Notes: a model not told the origin generated them from the letters alone. A stretch of 29,816 nucleotides of DNA from Porogramme epimiltina (GCA_900155495.1 FTLJ01001126.1:1-29816), one strand, 5' to 3'. Positions 1-9,797 are shown, counted from the first letter of the stretch. Translations and numbers: made by a program.

Positions 1-119
1 CGCTTACATCAAAATATGAGCGCGATTTCGTGTTATGTGAGCGCGTTGGCTTATTAATGTGTGTTAGAACTCATTTATTAATGTACAGATCTGCCGCCAT
101 ACTAACAAGAGAGACTATA

Positions 120-279
120 CATCAGCAAAATGTCAACATTACAAGTGTCGCTTATGAGGACTAATTTCGACTATTCCCAACTATTTCCTGCTTTTGAGGG
201 CGGAAATGGTAGGAATAGTTGGGAATAGTCAGAAATAGTAGCTATAAGTGACATTTGTAGCGACGACTTTTTCCTGATG
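120..279. repeat. Foldback MITE-like palindromic element
   Basis: A long imperfect inverted repeat. The left arm starts CATCAG at 120 and the right arm ends CTGATG at 279. Each arm is about 70 bp and the centre is a short unpaired stretch around 195-210. The inner arm (GACTATTCCCAACTATT near 170-186) is matched by its near-perfect reverse complement near 212-230. The element is bounded by TA on both sides (118-119 and 280-281). That fits the TA target duplication typical of Tc1/mariner-type MITEs. No coding capacity is seen. The superfamily assignment is inference from the TA and the structure. Confidence 0.75.
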
Positions 280-281
280 TA

Positions 282-959
282 TTAGTGGGGAGCAAGGGTG
301 GTAATTCCTGCATATGAGTGTTAGCCATGGAATTTAAACTTGGATATACGTCTCTTCCAACTGTGTCCAGGTACCAAAGACAATATAAGGTGAGCTCGGG
401 ATCATCACGCCCACCAATATCTCAGTATTTGCATGTACGGACACTAGCAGCCGAAAGAAGAGCAAGGGTCCCGATAGCAATATCGTGGCATAGCGAAGAC
501 CGCTGAGAACTCCCTTTTTGCGGTCAGCGAGAGACTAGAGTCTTATAGTTGAATGGTGCTTCGGATCTACGTACAGGCATGTTAGCATAATCATCAGATA
601 TATACTGGTCGGGAAGGAATTTTGACGCCGGGTGCTTCTGATCTATTCGGCCCCCATGTTCGCTTCCAAGATCACTTGCACAGCACAGGACCTTGAGCTT
701 TGTTACTCTTTCTTCCGCAGCTTGACCCTGTTCTCTGCGATTCGCCCCTCTCCTTGTGTCCACCACATCGACGTTCTTAGGCACACTGTCCCATAATTCT
801 GTGTTCAAGCCCATTGGTCCCCCTGTTGCATCTCTTTGACCTCAACCGCTCCTTTAAGTATTGGAACCAGCATTATCTGACAAGTCGTACCGGTACGTAT
901 ATCTTTCCTTATTCTGGAGTTAGGTCATTCACTCATCTAGTATTTCTCATGCCAGGGGG
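282..959. other. Spacer upstream of HET1, no assignable gene
   Basis: No recognisable gene. A minus-strand open frame of 96 codons (524-814) has mixed composition and no domain I recognise. Short plus-strand frames (318-506, 814-1167) overlap it or the HET1 start and look like chance. The last 100 bases should hold the HET1 promoter; the only conserved element I can point to is at 931-943. Confidence 0.4.
931..943 (+). promoter_or_regulatory. Shared pre-ATG element of the HET genes (HET1 copy)
   Basis: ACTCATCTAGTAT ends 16 nt before the HET1 ATG. The identical 13-mer sits 16 nt before HET4, and close variants sit 16 and 15 nt before HET3 and HET5. Constant spacing to the ATG suggests a core-promoter or 5'UTR element, but recent common ancestry would also explain it. 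Confidence 0.5.
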
Positions 960-3280
960 ATGTGGCTTCTCAGCACGAAAACTGCAATCCTCCATCAATC
1001 CAGCCGCCCAGAGGATGTCCCTGGGGGGTACGCTGTTCTTTCGCACGTCTGGGGAAAACCCGAGGAAGAGGATACATTCCACACAGTGCAATCTGTCGGG
1101 AGACAATATAGTGCGTACAGCACAAGCACTGTGGACTCCTTACAAGGTAGAATGGATATCATATTAGAAAGTATAGTGTACGCTCTCACTGCAAGAGTGG
1201 AACGGCTCGAATCAACTTTCCAACTCTCAAGCTTCACCACTAGTGTAGATCAAGACCAACCCCCAACATTCATAGTAACAGACGGACCTGAATCCCAGTC
1301 CCTCGCCAGCCCCCGCAATCTCCTCTCCAAAAAGATCAAGAATTTCCTCATTTGTGCGGAGCAGGATGGTTACGACTGGGCTTGGGCTGATACGTGCTGC
1401 ATAGACAAAGCTAGCAGCGCGGAGTTGACAGAGGCAATTAACTCCATGTTCCGGTACTATGCCCTCTCTGAGACTTGCTACGTTTATCTTGCCGATGTCC
1501 CTACCGAAAATCCCATGATCATCCACGACCGGGGGACCGACCGACCGCAATTCGTCTCCAGTCAATGGCACAAGCGTGGGTGGACCCTTCAGGAGCTTCT
1601 TGCACCCCGGAATGTCTGCTTCATGTCCCGGGACTGGACCACTCTGAGAAATAAATTTCAACTTGCAGACACGCTCGAGTGGGTCACTGATATTCCTGCG
1701 AGTGTCTTTAGACTGGAGGAAGACTTCACGACTATGAGCGTAGCTACACGGATGTCCTGGGCAGCAAGTCGGAGGACGACACGGGTCGAGGACGAGGCGT
1801 ACTGCTTAATCGGGATCTTTGGAGTCAATATGCCGATGACTTATGGAGAGGGGGAAAACGCATTCTATCGACTCCAGGAGGAGATTGTGAAGTCCTCGGT
1901 GGAAAGTACATTCCTAGCTTGGGGATACTTAGATCACATTGAAGACGAGAGTCAGCTCAAGAGCATAGCCAACGGAAGTCTATTAGAGTCCTCGGTGGAC
2001 CATGCATTCGCAAACTCACCCCGGTCGTTCGAAGATTCGGGCCATGTCAAGGTTGGGTATGCTGTCACTGGAGATCATGTGAGTGCGCTGTTGTTTGTTT
2101 CCATTCATGAGTACTCAACTTGATCGACGGCTTCGACAATATTGTTAGAGAATATCTGGTTTACCTAACACTAAAGAGGATACCACATTCACCATCACGC
2201 CGTTCGGACTCTACACCCAACTTCCAGCGTTAGAGGTTACAAAAGGACACCATGTAGCATTCCTAGGATGCTCTCAAGTATTTTCCGATGGAACAACACA
2301 ATATTTCGTACTGCTCGCCCTCCGCGAGGTTGACAACGTTGTGCCCACGCTATTCGAGCAGAGGCGACCATTCACGTACCATTGCTCGTGGCCTAATGGG
2401 CATCGCTCCATGATTGCCTCTTACGAGCTAGTTTCAAAAATTGAAGGACATTTATATTTCCCTGCGACCCCCTTATCGCGGTGGAGTGACCAAACCCCAG
2501 ACAAACATTTTCCGATGCATAGCTAGTTCCACTCAACCTCCATACCATTTCAAAACAGGCGCAATTATGAGGTGGGGGAGGGAGTATGGGCTCAAGTTGC
2601 TAGAAGCCCATATCCCGCAAATTCCCTGGAAAGGGTCTTCACCGACTGCGCTACTATTCCAGTGCCATGCCGAAAGGTTCAAGTTGACCCTCGGACGATG
2701 CACCGGACCAGAGCCTATCCGTTTATTTCTATATGATAACAGCGACGTATCTGACAAAGTTGGGCTCCCCGAACAACTTCAGAAACTCGGCTCGCATTAT
2801 GCTACCGTTCGTTTCCTCAACGCCTGGGTCAATTCACAAGGAACACTCCTCACGGACCTCAACCATTCTTGTGAAAACGACCATCTGGACTTCATAGGGT
2901 CCGAGTATGAGAAAACATTCACAAGTGAGCTAGTCGGATACCGCAGGGCAGCCGTCACTGTTTCGTTTCGACGGTCGCGTTCAGATGCTACGGGAACAAC
3001 ACTAGAAGTAGACTTCAAGAGTGGCATAACATTTGTAAGCATTGTATGGATACAGAACAAATTATCGCATACTGACAGACTAAAAAGGGTTTTTAGAGGC
3101 ATTTCATCTTGGACCCTTAATCACCACGTTCCGAGAATTGAATCCTCAGGGGAAATACTCCACAAATCTATCATTGATACGGATGGTAGCATTTACATGG
3201 TGCAATTACGTGCGAAGGCTCGCAACCCCTGCGGCGGATGTCGATGGTTCACTAGGGCGCGGTCGGGAGTGCCCGGATGA
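960..3280 (+). CDS. HET1: HET-domain protein, C-terminal half frameshifted
   Basis: Exon 1 is 960-2078 (373 codons) and the intron is 2079-2178 (GTGAGT...AAAGAG); exon 2 starts in frame at 2179. The N-terminus shows the HET hallmarks: MWLL start, AVLSHVWG near residues 25-32, YDWAWADTCCIDK near 138-150, RGWTLQELLAP, then RMSWAA, TTRVEDEAYCLIGIFGVNMP and YGEG. These are the HET domain (PF06985) followed by the block usually found after it in mushrooms (DUF8212 from memory). HET proteins trigger cell death in vegetative incompatibility. Exon 2 begins well (TPFGL, CSWPNG) but stops at 2524. The homologous C-terminus (DIYISLRPPYRGG, TLGRC, H.C..DHL, LEVDF) continues in another frame from about 2441 to 3280. 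Against HET5 the break is one extra A in the run 2436-2440, beside a 12-nt in-frame deletion. The end at 3280 lies beyond where the paralogs stop. Without an error in the sequence, the product would be about 488 aa. Confidence 0.82.
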
Positions 3281-4018
3281 ATTCTCCGCTACTTCTTAAG
3301 TGCTCGCATCTCGGCTGTCTTTGATCCGCGTTGCCCCTTCATCTCCTCCCTAATGAGAACCCCATTGTGAATCATCTCCCAGTCTGCCTCCCACCCCCCA
3401 CCCCCCCACTCCCCAACGCGACCACCTCAGCTTCCCTCCTCTCGTGAGCGAAGCTCAAACCTCAGCAGAGCACGCCCAAATCCTTTGCGCATCCATCACC
3501 GTTCCGTTCAAACTAGTTCCCAAGCACGACGTACGCCCACGAGCCGGGCGGTGGGCCTCACCGCGGGGCTCGACGCGATCACGTGATGTGTTGGCGCGCA
3601 CCCATGTGCCTGAGCCTCCGCCCCTGCCGTCCCCGGGGTTTGAGCCAATCGACGCTCGATTCGGGGCATGGGGAGCAGGAGCAGACGGTATGGTGTCAAG
3701 ACCCGTCACGAACCTCACTCTGTATGGCGGACTCGTGTTCATATCACTTATCCTCCACCCGTGGGTGTCCAGCTCGCGATATGATCTGATCACTTTTTGT
3801 TATTGAATTGCAAGCTACTACTGCGACCGCATTGGTTGTAGATGTAGATATATGTTCCCCTGCTGTCGTAAAGAAACTGTAGTTGGAGTGAAATAGCAAT
3901 ACACGCCTTCTTCTCTAGATGACCTGCTCTACGTGCCCGTCCCTTCCTAGCCTACGGTCGTGCTGGTCCCTGGACGACGTGCGTCGTCCTGTGCATACGT
4001 ATCGTGGGTTTATCCGCG
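3281..4018. other. Spacer between HET1 and the first DUF3237 gene
   Basis: No gene recognised. The overlapping frames at 3444-3806 (plus) and 3455-3793 (minus) shadow each other in a GC-rich stretch that includes a CACGTG at about 3580. Around 3843-3870 is a short sequence ending CTGTCGTAAAG that recurs near 8910 and 11590. A hairpin of 7 bp with a 4-nt loop (GGACGAC-GTGC-GTCGTCC, about 3971-3989) lies just beyond the stop of the minus-strand gene and could be part of its 3' end. Confidence 0.4.
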
Positions 4019-4723
4019 TCACACAGCACCGTATATGGTGAACGTAAGGTCGCTTTCCTGCGCGTTTGAAGAGACATTGGCCAAAAGGAAGCGACTATTC
4101 AGCGATTTGTACGCGTCCGAATCCGTCTCCAGGTGCCTGTGTGGTCGGAAAACGTCAGCATCCCTACATAAGCGGTGTTAATGGGCACTGCTACGCACAC
4201 ATAAAGTAATGCCGATTCAGACACCCTCCTGAAGGGTCGATGTGTGCAAGGTACGTCGGCGGTCAGCGTCGGTAAAGGAGCATGCTGACGTCACTCACCC
4301 GACGCCGGTCGCATGTAGGTACGCATTCTTCTGATCTGCCGTCCAGACGAAGGGCAGTACCACGTCCGGGTAGAAGATGCCGTCCGCGGTGACGATGCCC
4401 GTGTCGAGGCCGGGATCAAACTTGGCGACGAGGTTTCCCTCCGTGTCCAGGAGAGTCCCCCTTTCGTTTGCACGAGAACGAGAAGGGTTACGTGTCAGCG
4501 ATGTGTGTAGAGTAATGTGAGATGTGGAGGAGGAAGCTCACCCGGAAGCTTGAATATGGAGGCGGGTGCCGAAGGGGCCGCTAAGCGCGCCGCTTTCGCC
4601 GATGAGCAGCTGGCCCACGAAGAGAGCCTCGAACTGAGGCACGGCGCCGGGGATGAGCTGTGCGGCTACTGTGGAGAAAGTAGCAGACAGAGCGATGAGG
4701 GCGTAAAGACCAGGGAAGCGCAT
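4019..4723 (-). CDS. Small secreted DUF3237-family protein, copy 1
   Basis: Three exons on the minus strand: 4723-4542, 4460-4299 and 4136-4019 (462 nt, 153 aa). Introns are 81 nt (GTGAGC...AAAG) and 162 nt (GTGAGT...CACAG). Phases agree at both joints, giving a Gly codon each time. The first ~21 residues are a signal peptide (hydrophobic ALIALSATFSTVAA, likely cut before QLIPG). The mature part has no cysteine. Its pattern (PQFEALFV, PFGTRLHI, a Gly-Gly turn, GLDTG, TADGIFYPDV, NAYLHATGVG, HLETDS, LNSRFLLANV, TFTIYG) matches what I know of DUF3237 (PF11578), a beta-barrel family of unknown function. That assignment is from memory of the pattern, not a search. It converges on HET1 and has a TATA box 50 nt upstream of the ATG. 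An extracellular role is inferred from the signal peptide. Confidence 0.75.
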
Positions 4724-4772
4724 GTTGTGCGGAATGGTTGAGCTGCCCGTCAGAACACCACTCAGCCTTCAG

Positions 4773-4779
4773 CTTTATA
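4773..4779 (-). promoter_or_regulatory. TATA box of DUF3237 gene copy 1
   Basis: TATAAAG on the minus strand, 49 nt upstream of the ATG at 4723. The same GGTATAAAG context is kept in front of the second copy. Confidence 0.6.
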
Positions 4780-5050
4780 CCAGTGTCGAGGTCATCCAAG
4801 CCCGCATCTCTCGCAAGTCTCGGTATGATGCACCACGGTGTTCTGTTAAGATCTTGGATCGTGGATTTCCGCTGCTGTAGGATGATTAGCCGGCGGCTTC
4901 TCAAGGAAGTCAGCTTGGAGAGAAATCCAATGTCTCACAGCCAGTCAGGCCTCGTGTTGATTTCAGGAGTCGCTGAGGACTCTGACATTGACTTATACGG
5001 AAAATGTTCAGAGCGTTCGATCGGGTTTGATGCCACTCACGGTTTTGTGT

Positions 5051-5699
5051 CAAGAGCCCCGGAGACAAAACTAATGCTTGGCTTCCTACGATGTGTGTCA
5101 GATCAATGAACGACGTCATAGTAGACATACGGCAGGCGGGATATCGAGGACGTACCTGTTTCATTGCCGGGAGGCGCATGTGATTCGTTGTGCCAACAAG
5201 GACAGTATGTTTTCCCTGTGAACATGTATGCAGTCTCTCGTGCCAGCGCTCCGGAAAGGAAGGACTCGGGCCCTTTTAGACAGGCACGGCAGTGTGCGCT
5301 ACACAAGCCACGTCATCCCATATAGGTCACTTCGGAGAGCGCTTCAGTGGCGAAGGACCGCATTGCATGGTGGGCAGCCAGGCGTCGGTGAATGTTCATG
5401 TTGAACGTTTCGAACGTTGCAATCGGCAGCCTGGAGCCCGAGTCAGCCCGCAGGCTGTTGTTAAGCGCCCATGTCCTTCTACCCACGTGGCGGCGCAAGC
5501 TCGCCGCCCACTCGTCGTTTGCCTGCGCGAGCGGAAGACCCTGGAAGACCTCCGGCTTGCATCTTCCACTGTCGCCACGCTCTACCCACAGTGCTATGTA
5601 TCGCACCTGCTATCACTCTTGCCATAACATCAATCGTCAGTTGATCGTCCTAGTCAAATGCGTTCATAGACTAACACCACTCTTTGACAGACAGGGTCG
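5051..5699. other. Spacer, no assignable gene
   Basis: Overlapping open frames of 60-111 codons on both strands (5292-5627 plus, 5313-5606 minus, others) cover the same GC-rich DNA. None shows a domain, signal peptide or paralog in the window. I treat them as chance. Confidence 0.4.
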
Positions 5700-6240
5700 C
5701 CTCTGGTAACTTCCCCCTCGACTACTTTCTCCGTGGAAACCAAGACCCTTCCTAAGCTAGACGTTGCGATGGTCTATGGAGCCGACTTCAACATCACGCC
5801 AACATCCGGAGAGCTATCGCTGAAGAGGACTTGAAGATGCCGAGCGTTCTCGACATCGTCCAGGTCACGATGGGGGGAAGGTTTGCGTCGTAGGAGTACC
5901 TTAAACCGCTGCCCGTCCACGCGTTTGGTGCTGCGGTGGTCATCGGCGAAGTGTTGGGTATCTGTGAGTCTATCAATCTGTCTCTTCCTGCCCCTATCCC
6001 TCTGCTACTTGCAAGACTCCCTCCATACGCACCCCCATCTACGCGTAGTCCCATTTTTCGTCTTAATAGAGGGCATGTGCTACGATCGCTTGGAGTGAGC
6101 GGACCTCCCCGGTCTGTGTCTCGCCTCGCACGATCCCGGGCCTCGCCTTCTCCCTCCGATAGCGTCGCGAGGATGGCATCGTCGCGCTTTCCCTCACTTT
6201 CACTTTCGTCCGCGATGGCGTTCTTGGATTACTATTGAAG
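5700..6240 (+). repeat. Family R degenerate gene copy R1
   Basis: From about 5790 to 6060 it aligns with R2 (about 19857-20130) and R3 (about 24560-24845). Ignoring stops, the translation has an RRAIAEEDLKMPSVLDIV stretch and then VVIGEVLGIC, directly followed by a splice-donor-like GTGAGTCTATCAAT that is also present in R3. A TAG at about 5890 interrupts the frame. Similarity to R3 continues through the putative intron to about 6120 (GAGCGGA). It looks like a decayed intron-containing gene. I do not recognise the family. Confidence 0.5.
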
Positions 6241-6497
6241 GAGAGTCTTGACCTTGCTCGCGCCGTTGTGGAGATTCCTGTGCTCGTCGTTACCTAGACT
6301 GTGTTTGCGCCCTGGAGGAGGCTGGTGCTTTGAACCCCTGGTGACTGGTCTCCCGCCGCTCCTCATTGAGTGAAGCTCCAATGGGCGACATTCTCATCTG
6401 TTTGCTACTCCCACTTCTACGTTTTGCAGTTGTGTTTCCGAGGAACGTTTTGCTTATCACGACATTCTACACAGATGTCGCTGGGAGAGCAAGTGCG

Positions 6498-6548
6498 CCC
6501 TCATCTCCACCAACCCCTCATCTTCACCAACCCCTCATCTTCACCGAC
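6498..6548. repeat. 17-bp tandem repeat, about three units
   Basis: Units of the form CCCTCATCTTCACCAAC follow each other about three times with two or three changes. This is a short minisatellite inside non-coding DNA. Confidence 0.7.
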
Positions 6549-6589
6549 GTTTTCCCCCTCCCCCTCCTTCTGGGTTCTTTTAGGTACGA

Positions 6590-6780
6590 TGCCGCGGGCA
6601 GTGACGGTGAGACTGTAGCAATTGTCAACCCGAGCTTTTCTAACCTTAACCCTACGCACAGCTATCACGATGCTCATGTCATCCCACAAGTAGGCAGTCC
6701 CCGATGGCAGCCCCTATCTCTCTTTTCCTATGTAGACCTCAGGATGTGGCGATCATCGAGGTTTACCGGCCTCTTTACCC
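6590..6780 (+). repeat. Family R 3' fragment
   Basis: Matches about 20225-20400 of R2. Both have GAGCTTTTCTAACC(T/C)TAACCCTACGC followed by an acceptor-like CACAG or CTTAG, then (C/T)(A/T)(T/C)CACGA(T/C)GC and an R.WRS-like translation further on. This looks like an intron end plus the start of the next exon of the same decayed gene. It is separated from R1 by unrelated or very diverged DNA. Confidence 0.45.
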
Positions 6781-7651
6781 CTTCGCTCTCTCACGTAGGG
6801 CTCTGCGCCCGCATCAGACCCGAGCGCGTCCATCGCTCGAGGTTTGGGCAGGGGTGCCGTGGTCGTGCGGCGGGGTGTGCGCCCAGCTCGCTCCCTTGAT
6901 AACCCCGTCACGCAGTCTAGTGCGCCCACGAATCTCACCTGAACCCGTCCATCGCGCGATGGTCGGGCAGGGACGTCGGAATCACGCGTCGCCCGCGGCT
7001 CGTGTGCTGAGGGAGCACCACCGCCCAACCCGGGGACCGGGTTGATGGCAAGTCGCTCCGTGGTCGGACTCTGCATGTCCGGCTCGGCGTCGGTCATGCT
7101 CGTGATGGCGTTTGGGGCGTTTTCAGAAGGATGGTGTTTACCCTCACAGGCACGGGCGGTGGCATGTTTACGGTAAGGATGCGGGACAGAAGGCCCGCGA
7201 TGCGCATGAGCCCCAGTCTTCATACGTTGGTTGCCTTGCGGGTGGCGCACGCTATGTGCGCTTGTTCGGCTGACAGTATAGCCTCTTGTAGGCAAACTCG
7301 AGCATGTGGTGTGGGAGGACATGGGACCTAGGATCTAGGTGGAGGCATACATACACACACTCTGCTGTCTTTTCCGTGACACTGTTTGCGTGAAAAAGTA
7401 ATATATGCCTTCTTAGATCTCTCTCCTGTCTGTCAAGTCCGAGGAGCGTTGGCGCCAAGTATTCTCATGCCACATTCAACATGCGCGTCTGCTGCGCGAG
7501 ATTTTTCAACCTCAACCTCGCATCGTCTTCTGTCGCCGTCTCGGCGACGTCCTCTGCCCCTTCCCCCCTTGTGAACTGTACCCTGACTACGCCATTGTAC
7601 TCAAGCTTCGCATTCTATCACTGCCGGTGGAGCGCCCCAATTCCCAGAGAA
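6781..7651. other. GC-rich spacer before HET2
   Basis: Contains two related segments of about 45 bp (near 6817 and 6941, sharing CGTCCATCGC...GGGCAGGG). The 189-codon minus-strand frame (6753-7322) and the plus frames over it mirror each other's composition and show no domain. The segment 7345-7410 resembles 20465-20520 at the end of R2. No clear promoter element for HET2 is seen, and the pre-ATG element found at the other HET genes is missing here. Confidence 0.35.
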
Positions 7652-8854
7652 ATGTGGCTACTCAATACGAACAGTGGTACTCTTCGCCACTTCCAGTCCC
7701 CGAAAGACGTTCCTGGAGGATACGCTATCCTGTCGCACGTCTGGGGAAAGCCCTGGGAGGAGGATACATTCCAATCGGTACAAGCAGCGCAGAAGGCGTG
7801 CGAAGAGGATGTCGCCCGCGCTAGGATTAAAAGTCCTTCGTCGACAGAACTAGGAACTGGAGGCCTGATGGACGCTGTGGTAGAGCTGCAGGAAACGGTA
7901 CGGAAGCAGGGAGAGATTCTGTCTGCGGTATTGGCGAAGCTGGACCGACTCGAGTCGCAACAGGCCCAGAAACACCCTAACTCCTCAAAATCGAACAAAT
8001 CCCCCATTGTTAACCCCGTTGCCAGCCCACCCTTGTCCGAATCCGTGGATAACGTTAGCTATGGACCTCTTACCGCCCTTCCGCTCCAAACCCCACGCGA
8101 TCTCCTCTCCCCTAAGACCTGGTCCTTCCTGAAATACGCTGACGAACAGGGCTACGAATGGGCATGGTCTGATACGTGCTGCATCGACAAGACGAGTAGC
8201 ACGGAGCTGACGGAAGCAATTAACTCCATGTTTCGCTACTACTCCCTCTCTGCGGTTTGTTATGCATACCTCTCCGATGTCTCCGTTCCCAATGGATGGA
8301 CCTATCAATCCGATAGGTTCCCATATACCCTTAACTATTCATTCAAACACAGCACATGGCACAAACGCGGGTGGACGCTTCAGGAGCTTCTTGCCCCAGA
8401 CAACGTCGTCTTCATGTCTAGCGACTGGACATTTCTCGGGACCAAATACACTCTCGCAGTGAAACTTGAAGCGGCGACCGGGATCCCAGCGAGCATTCTG
8501 CGACTCGAGAAAGATTTTGCGACAATGAACATCGCAACACGCATGTCCTGGGCAGCGACGCGAGAGACAACACGGATCGAGGACGAGGCGTATTGCTTGC
8601 TGGGGATCTTCGGAGTAAACATTCAGACGATATATGGAGAGGGGCGGAAGGCATTCTGCCGATTACAGAAGGAGATATTAGGAGGACCTGTGGACAGCAC
8701 CTTCCTCGTGTGGCAAGATTCTTTAGGCTATATCGAGGACTGCGTGTGGGTCTCCGATACGGAAGGCCTTATCCGGTTAGCAAACGATTCCAGTGATTCT
8801 CCAAGCCTTAGAGTGAACCTGTCCTCATATTACTTATCCTCTGTGCGCGTATAG
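7652..8854 (+). CDS. HET2: HET-domain protein lacking the C-terminal half
   Basis: Single open exon of 400 aa from the ATG that starts MWLLNTNSG. The frame is open upstream to 7481, but every paralog starts at MWLL, so I use 7652. HET motifs are complete: AILSHVWG (25-32), YEWAWSDTCCIDK (168-180), RGWTLQELLAP, RMSWAA, TTRIEDEAYCLLGIFGVN and YGEG. Between the first two lies a long linker. It has a predicted coiled coil (about 72-103, VVELQETVRKQGEIL and KLDRLES) and a Ser/Pro-rich part. After the VDSTFLVWQ block the protein ends at SSVRV with no intron and no trace of the second-half domain (TPFGLR...LEVDF) that HET1, HET3, HET4 and HET5 carry. The next kilobase instead holds the duplicated DUF3237 segment. 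It could act as a HET-only protein or be a remnant. Confidence 0.85.
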   Translation: MWLLNTNSGTLRHFQSPKDVPGGYAILSHVWGKPWEEDTFQSVQAAQKACEEDVARARIKSPSSTELGTGGLMDAVVELQETVRKQGEILSAVLAKLDRLESQQAQKHPNSSKSNKSPIVNPVASPPLSESVDNVSYGPLTALPLQTPRDLLSPKTWSFLKYADEQGYEWAWSDTCCIDKTSSTELTEAINSMFRYYSLSAVCYAYLSDVSVPNGWTYQSDRFPYTLNYSFKHSTWHKRGWTLQELLAPDNVVFMSSDWTFLGTKYTLAVKLEAATGIPASILRLEKDFATMNIATRMSWAATRETTRIEDEAYCLLGIFGVNIQTIYGEGRKAFCRLQKEILGGPVDSTFLVWQDSLGYIEDCVWVSDTEGLIRLANDSSDSPSLRVNLSSYYLSSVRV

Positions 8855-9041
8855 CTCACGGCATAGCTCGGGACGACACTGCGTGGATGGTAGAAGTATA
8901 CTTATATTGTCTCCTCTGTCGTAACATAGTTGTGATTGACAGGAAATTGTCATACACTTATTCGTATCTAGAAAACATGCCCTATGTGGAGCGAGTGAGA
9001 CGATATGAGCCGACAGACGGTGCTCGTGGTGGACATTCGTG

Positions 9042-9748
9042 CTATACAGCACCGTATATGGTAAATGTGGGGTTGCTTCCCTGGCCATTTGGGTAAGATA
9101 CGTTGGCCAGCAGGAAGCGACTATTAAGTGATTTGTATGCGTTTGAATCTGTCTCTAGGTGACTGTGCGTGTGGTTGAGCAACATCAGCATCTCCATATG
9201 AGCGGTCAGCATAGGGCTACGCACACATAAAGCAACACTGAGTCGAAAACCTTGCTGATGGTTCAATTGTTCAAGGAACATCGATGGTCAGCTTCGGTGA
9301 AATAGTATGATGACGTCACTCACCCAACTCCGGTCGCACGAAGGTACGCATTCTTTTGGTCTGCCGTCCACACGAAGGGAAAGACCGCGTCGGGGTAGAA
9401 GATCCCGTCCGAGGTGACAACGCCCGTGTCGAACCCGGGGTGAAACATGCCAACAAGGTTTCCTTCCATGTCCAGGAGGCTCCCGCTTTTATTCGCAGAG
9501 AGACGAGGATGGCTGCGTGTCAGCGATTTGTGCGTAGTAATGTGAGATTGTGAGGGGGAAGCTCACCCGGAGGCCGGAATATGGATGCGCGTGCCTAGGG
9601 GGCTGTCGAGCACGTCATTTTCGCCGATAAGCAGTGTGCCCACGAAGAGGGGCTCGAACTGAGGTGTGGCGCCGGGGATGAGTTGAGCGGCCGCGATGAA
9701 GAAAGTGACGGACAGAGCGATGAGAACAAAAAGACGAGGGAGGCCCAT
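9042..9748 (-). CDS. Small secreted DUF3237-family protein, copy 2 (possibly frameshifted)
   Basis: Exons by homology to copy 1: 9748-9567, 9485-9325 and 9162-9042. Signal peptide MGLPRLFVLIALSVTFF then AAAQLIPGA. Motifs kept: PQFEPLFVG, LGTRIHIPASG, GFDTGVVTSDGIFYPD, HLETDSNAYKSLNSRFLLAN and TFTIYGAV. The ATG at 9748 is preferred over the in-frame one at 9832 because it places the signal peptide first and matches copy 1. Exon 2 comes out at 161 nt instead of 162. The missing base is near 9355, in the codons for ADQKNAY, and it would shift the frame and put a stop at the next joint. I read this from position counts and regard it as likely, not certain. If real, this copy is a pseudogene. Confidence 0.65.
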
Positions 9749-9790
9749 GATGTTGTAGGGTTGCGCTGCGTGGGACCCCTCAGCATCGAC

Positions 9791-9797
9791 CTTTATA
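9791..9797 (-). promoter_or_regulatory. TATA box of DUF3237 gene copy 2
   Basis: TATAAAG on the minus strand, 42 nt before the ATG at 9748, in the same ACACCGGTATAAAG-type context as copy 1. Confidence 0.6.

Larger units (their letters stand above)
4010..5050. repeat. Segmental duplication, copy A
   Basis: This stretch aligns with 9035-10065 over the whole three-exon DUF3237 gene, its introns, its TATA region and several hundred bases of upstream DNA. An example of the upstream match is CGTGTTGAT followed by similar sequence at about 4952 and 9972. Edges are approximate because I aligned by eye. Confidence 0.7.

Noticed and set aside
814..1167. Plus-strand frame of 117 codons before HET1
   Set aside because: It overlaps the first 200 bases of HET1 in another frame and has no features; the MWLL start at 960 is shared with the other HET genes.
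6753..7322. Minus-strand frame of 189 codons
   Set aside because: GC-rich, overlapping plus-strand frames of similar length, no domain, no signal peptide, and it spans two imperfect repeats; probably chance.
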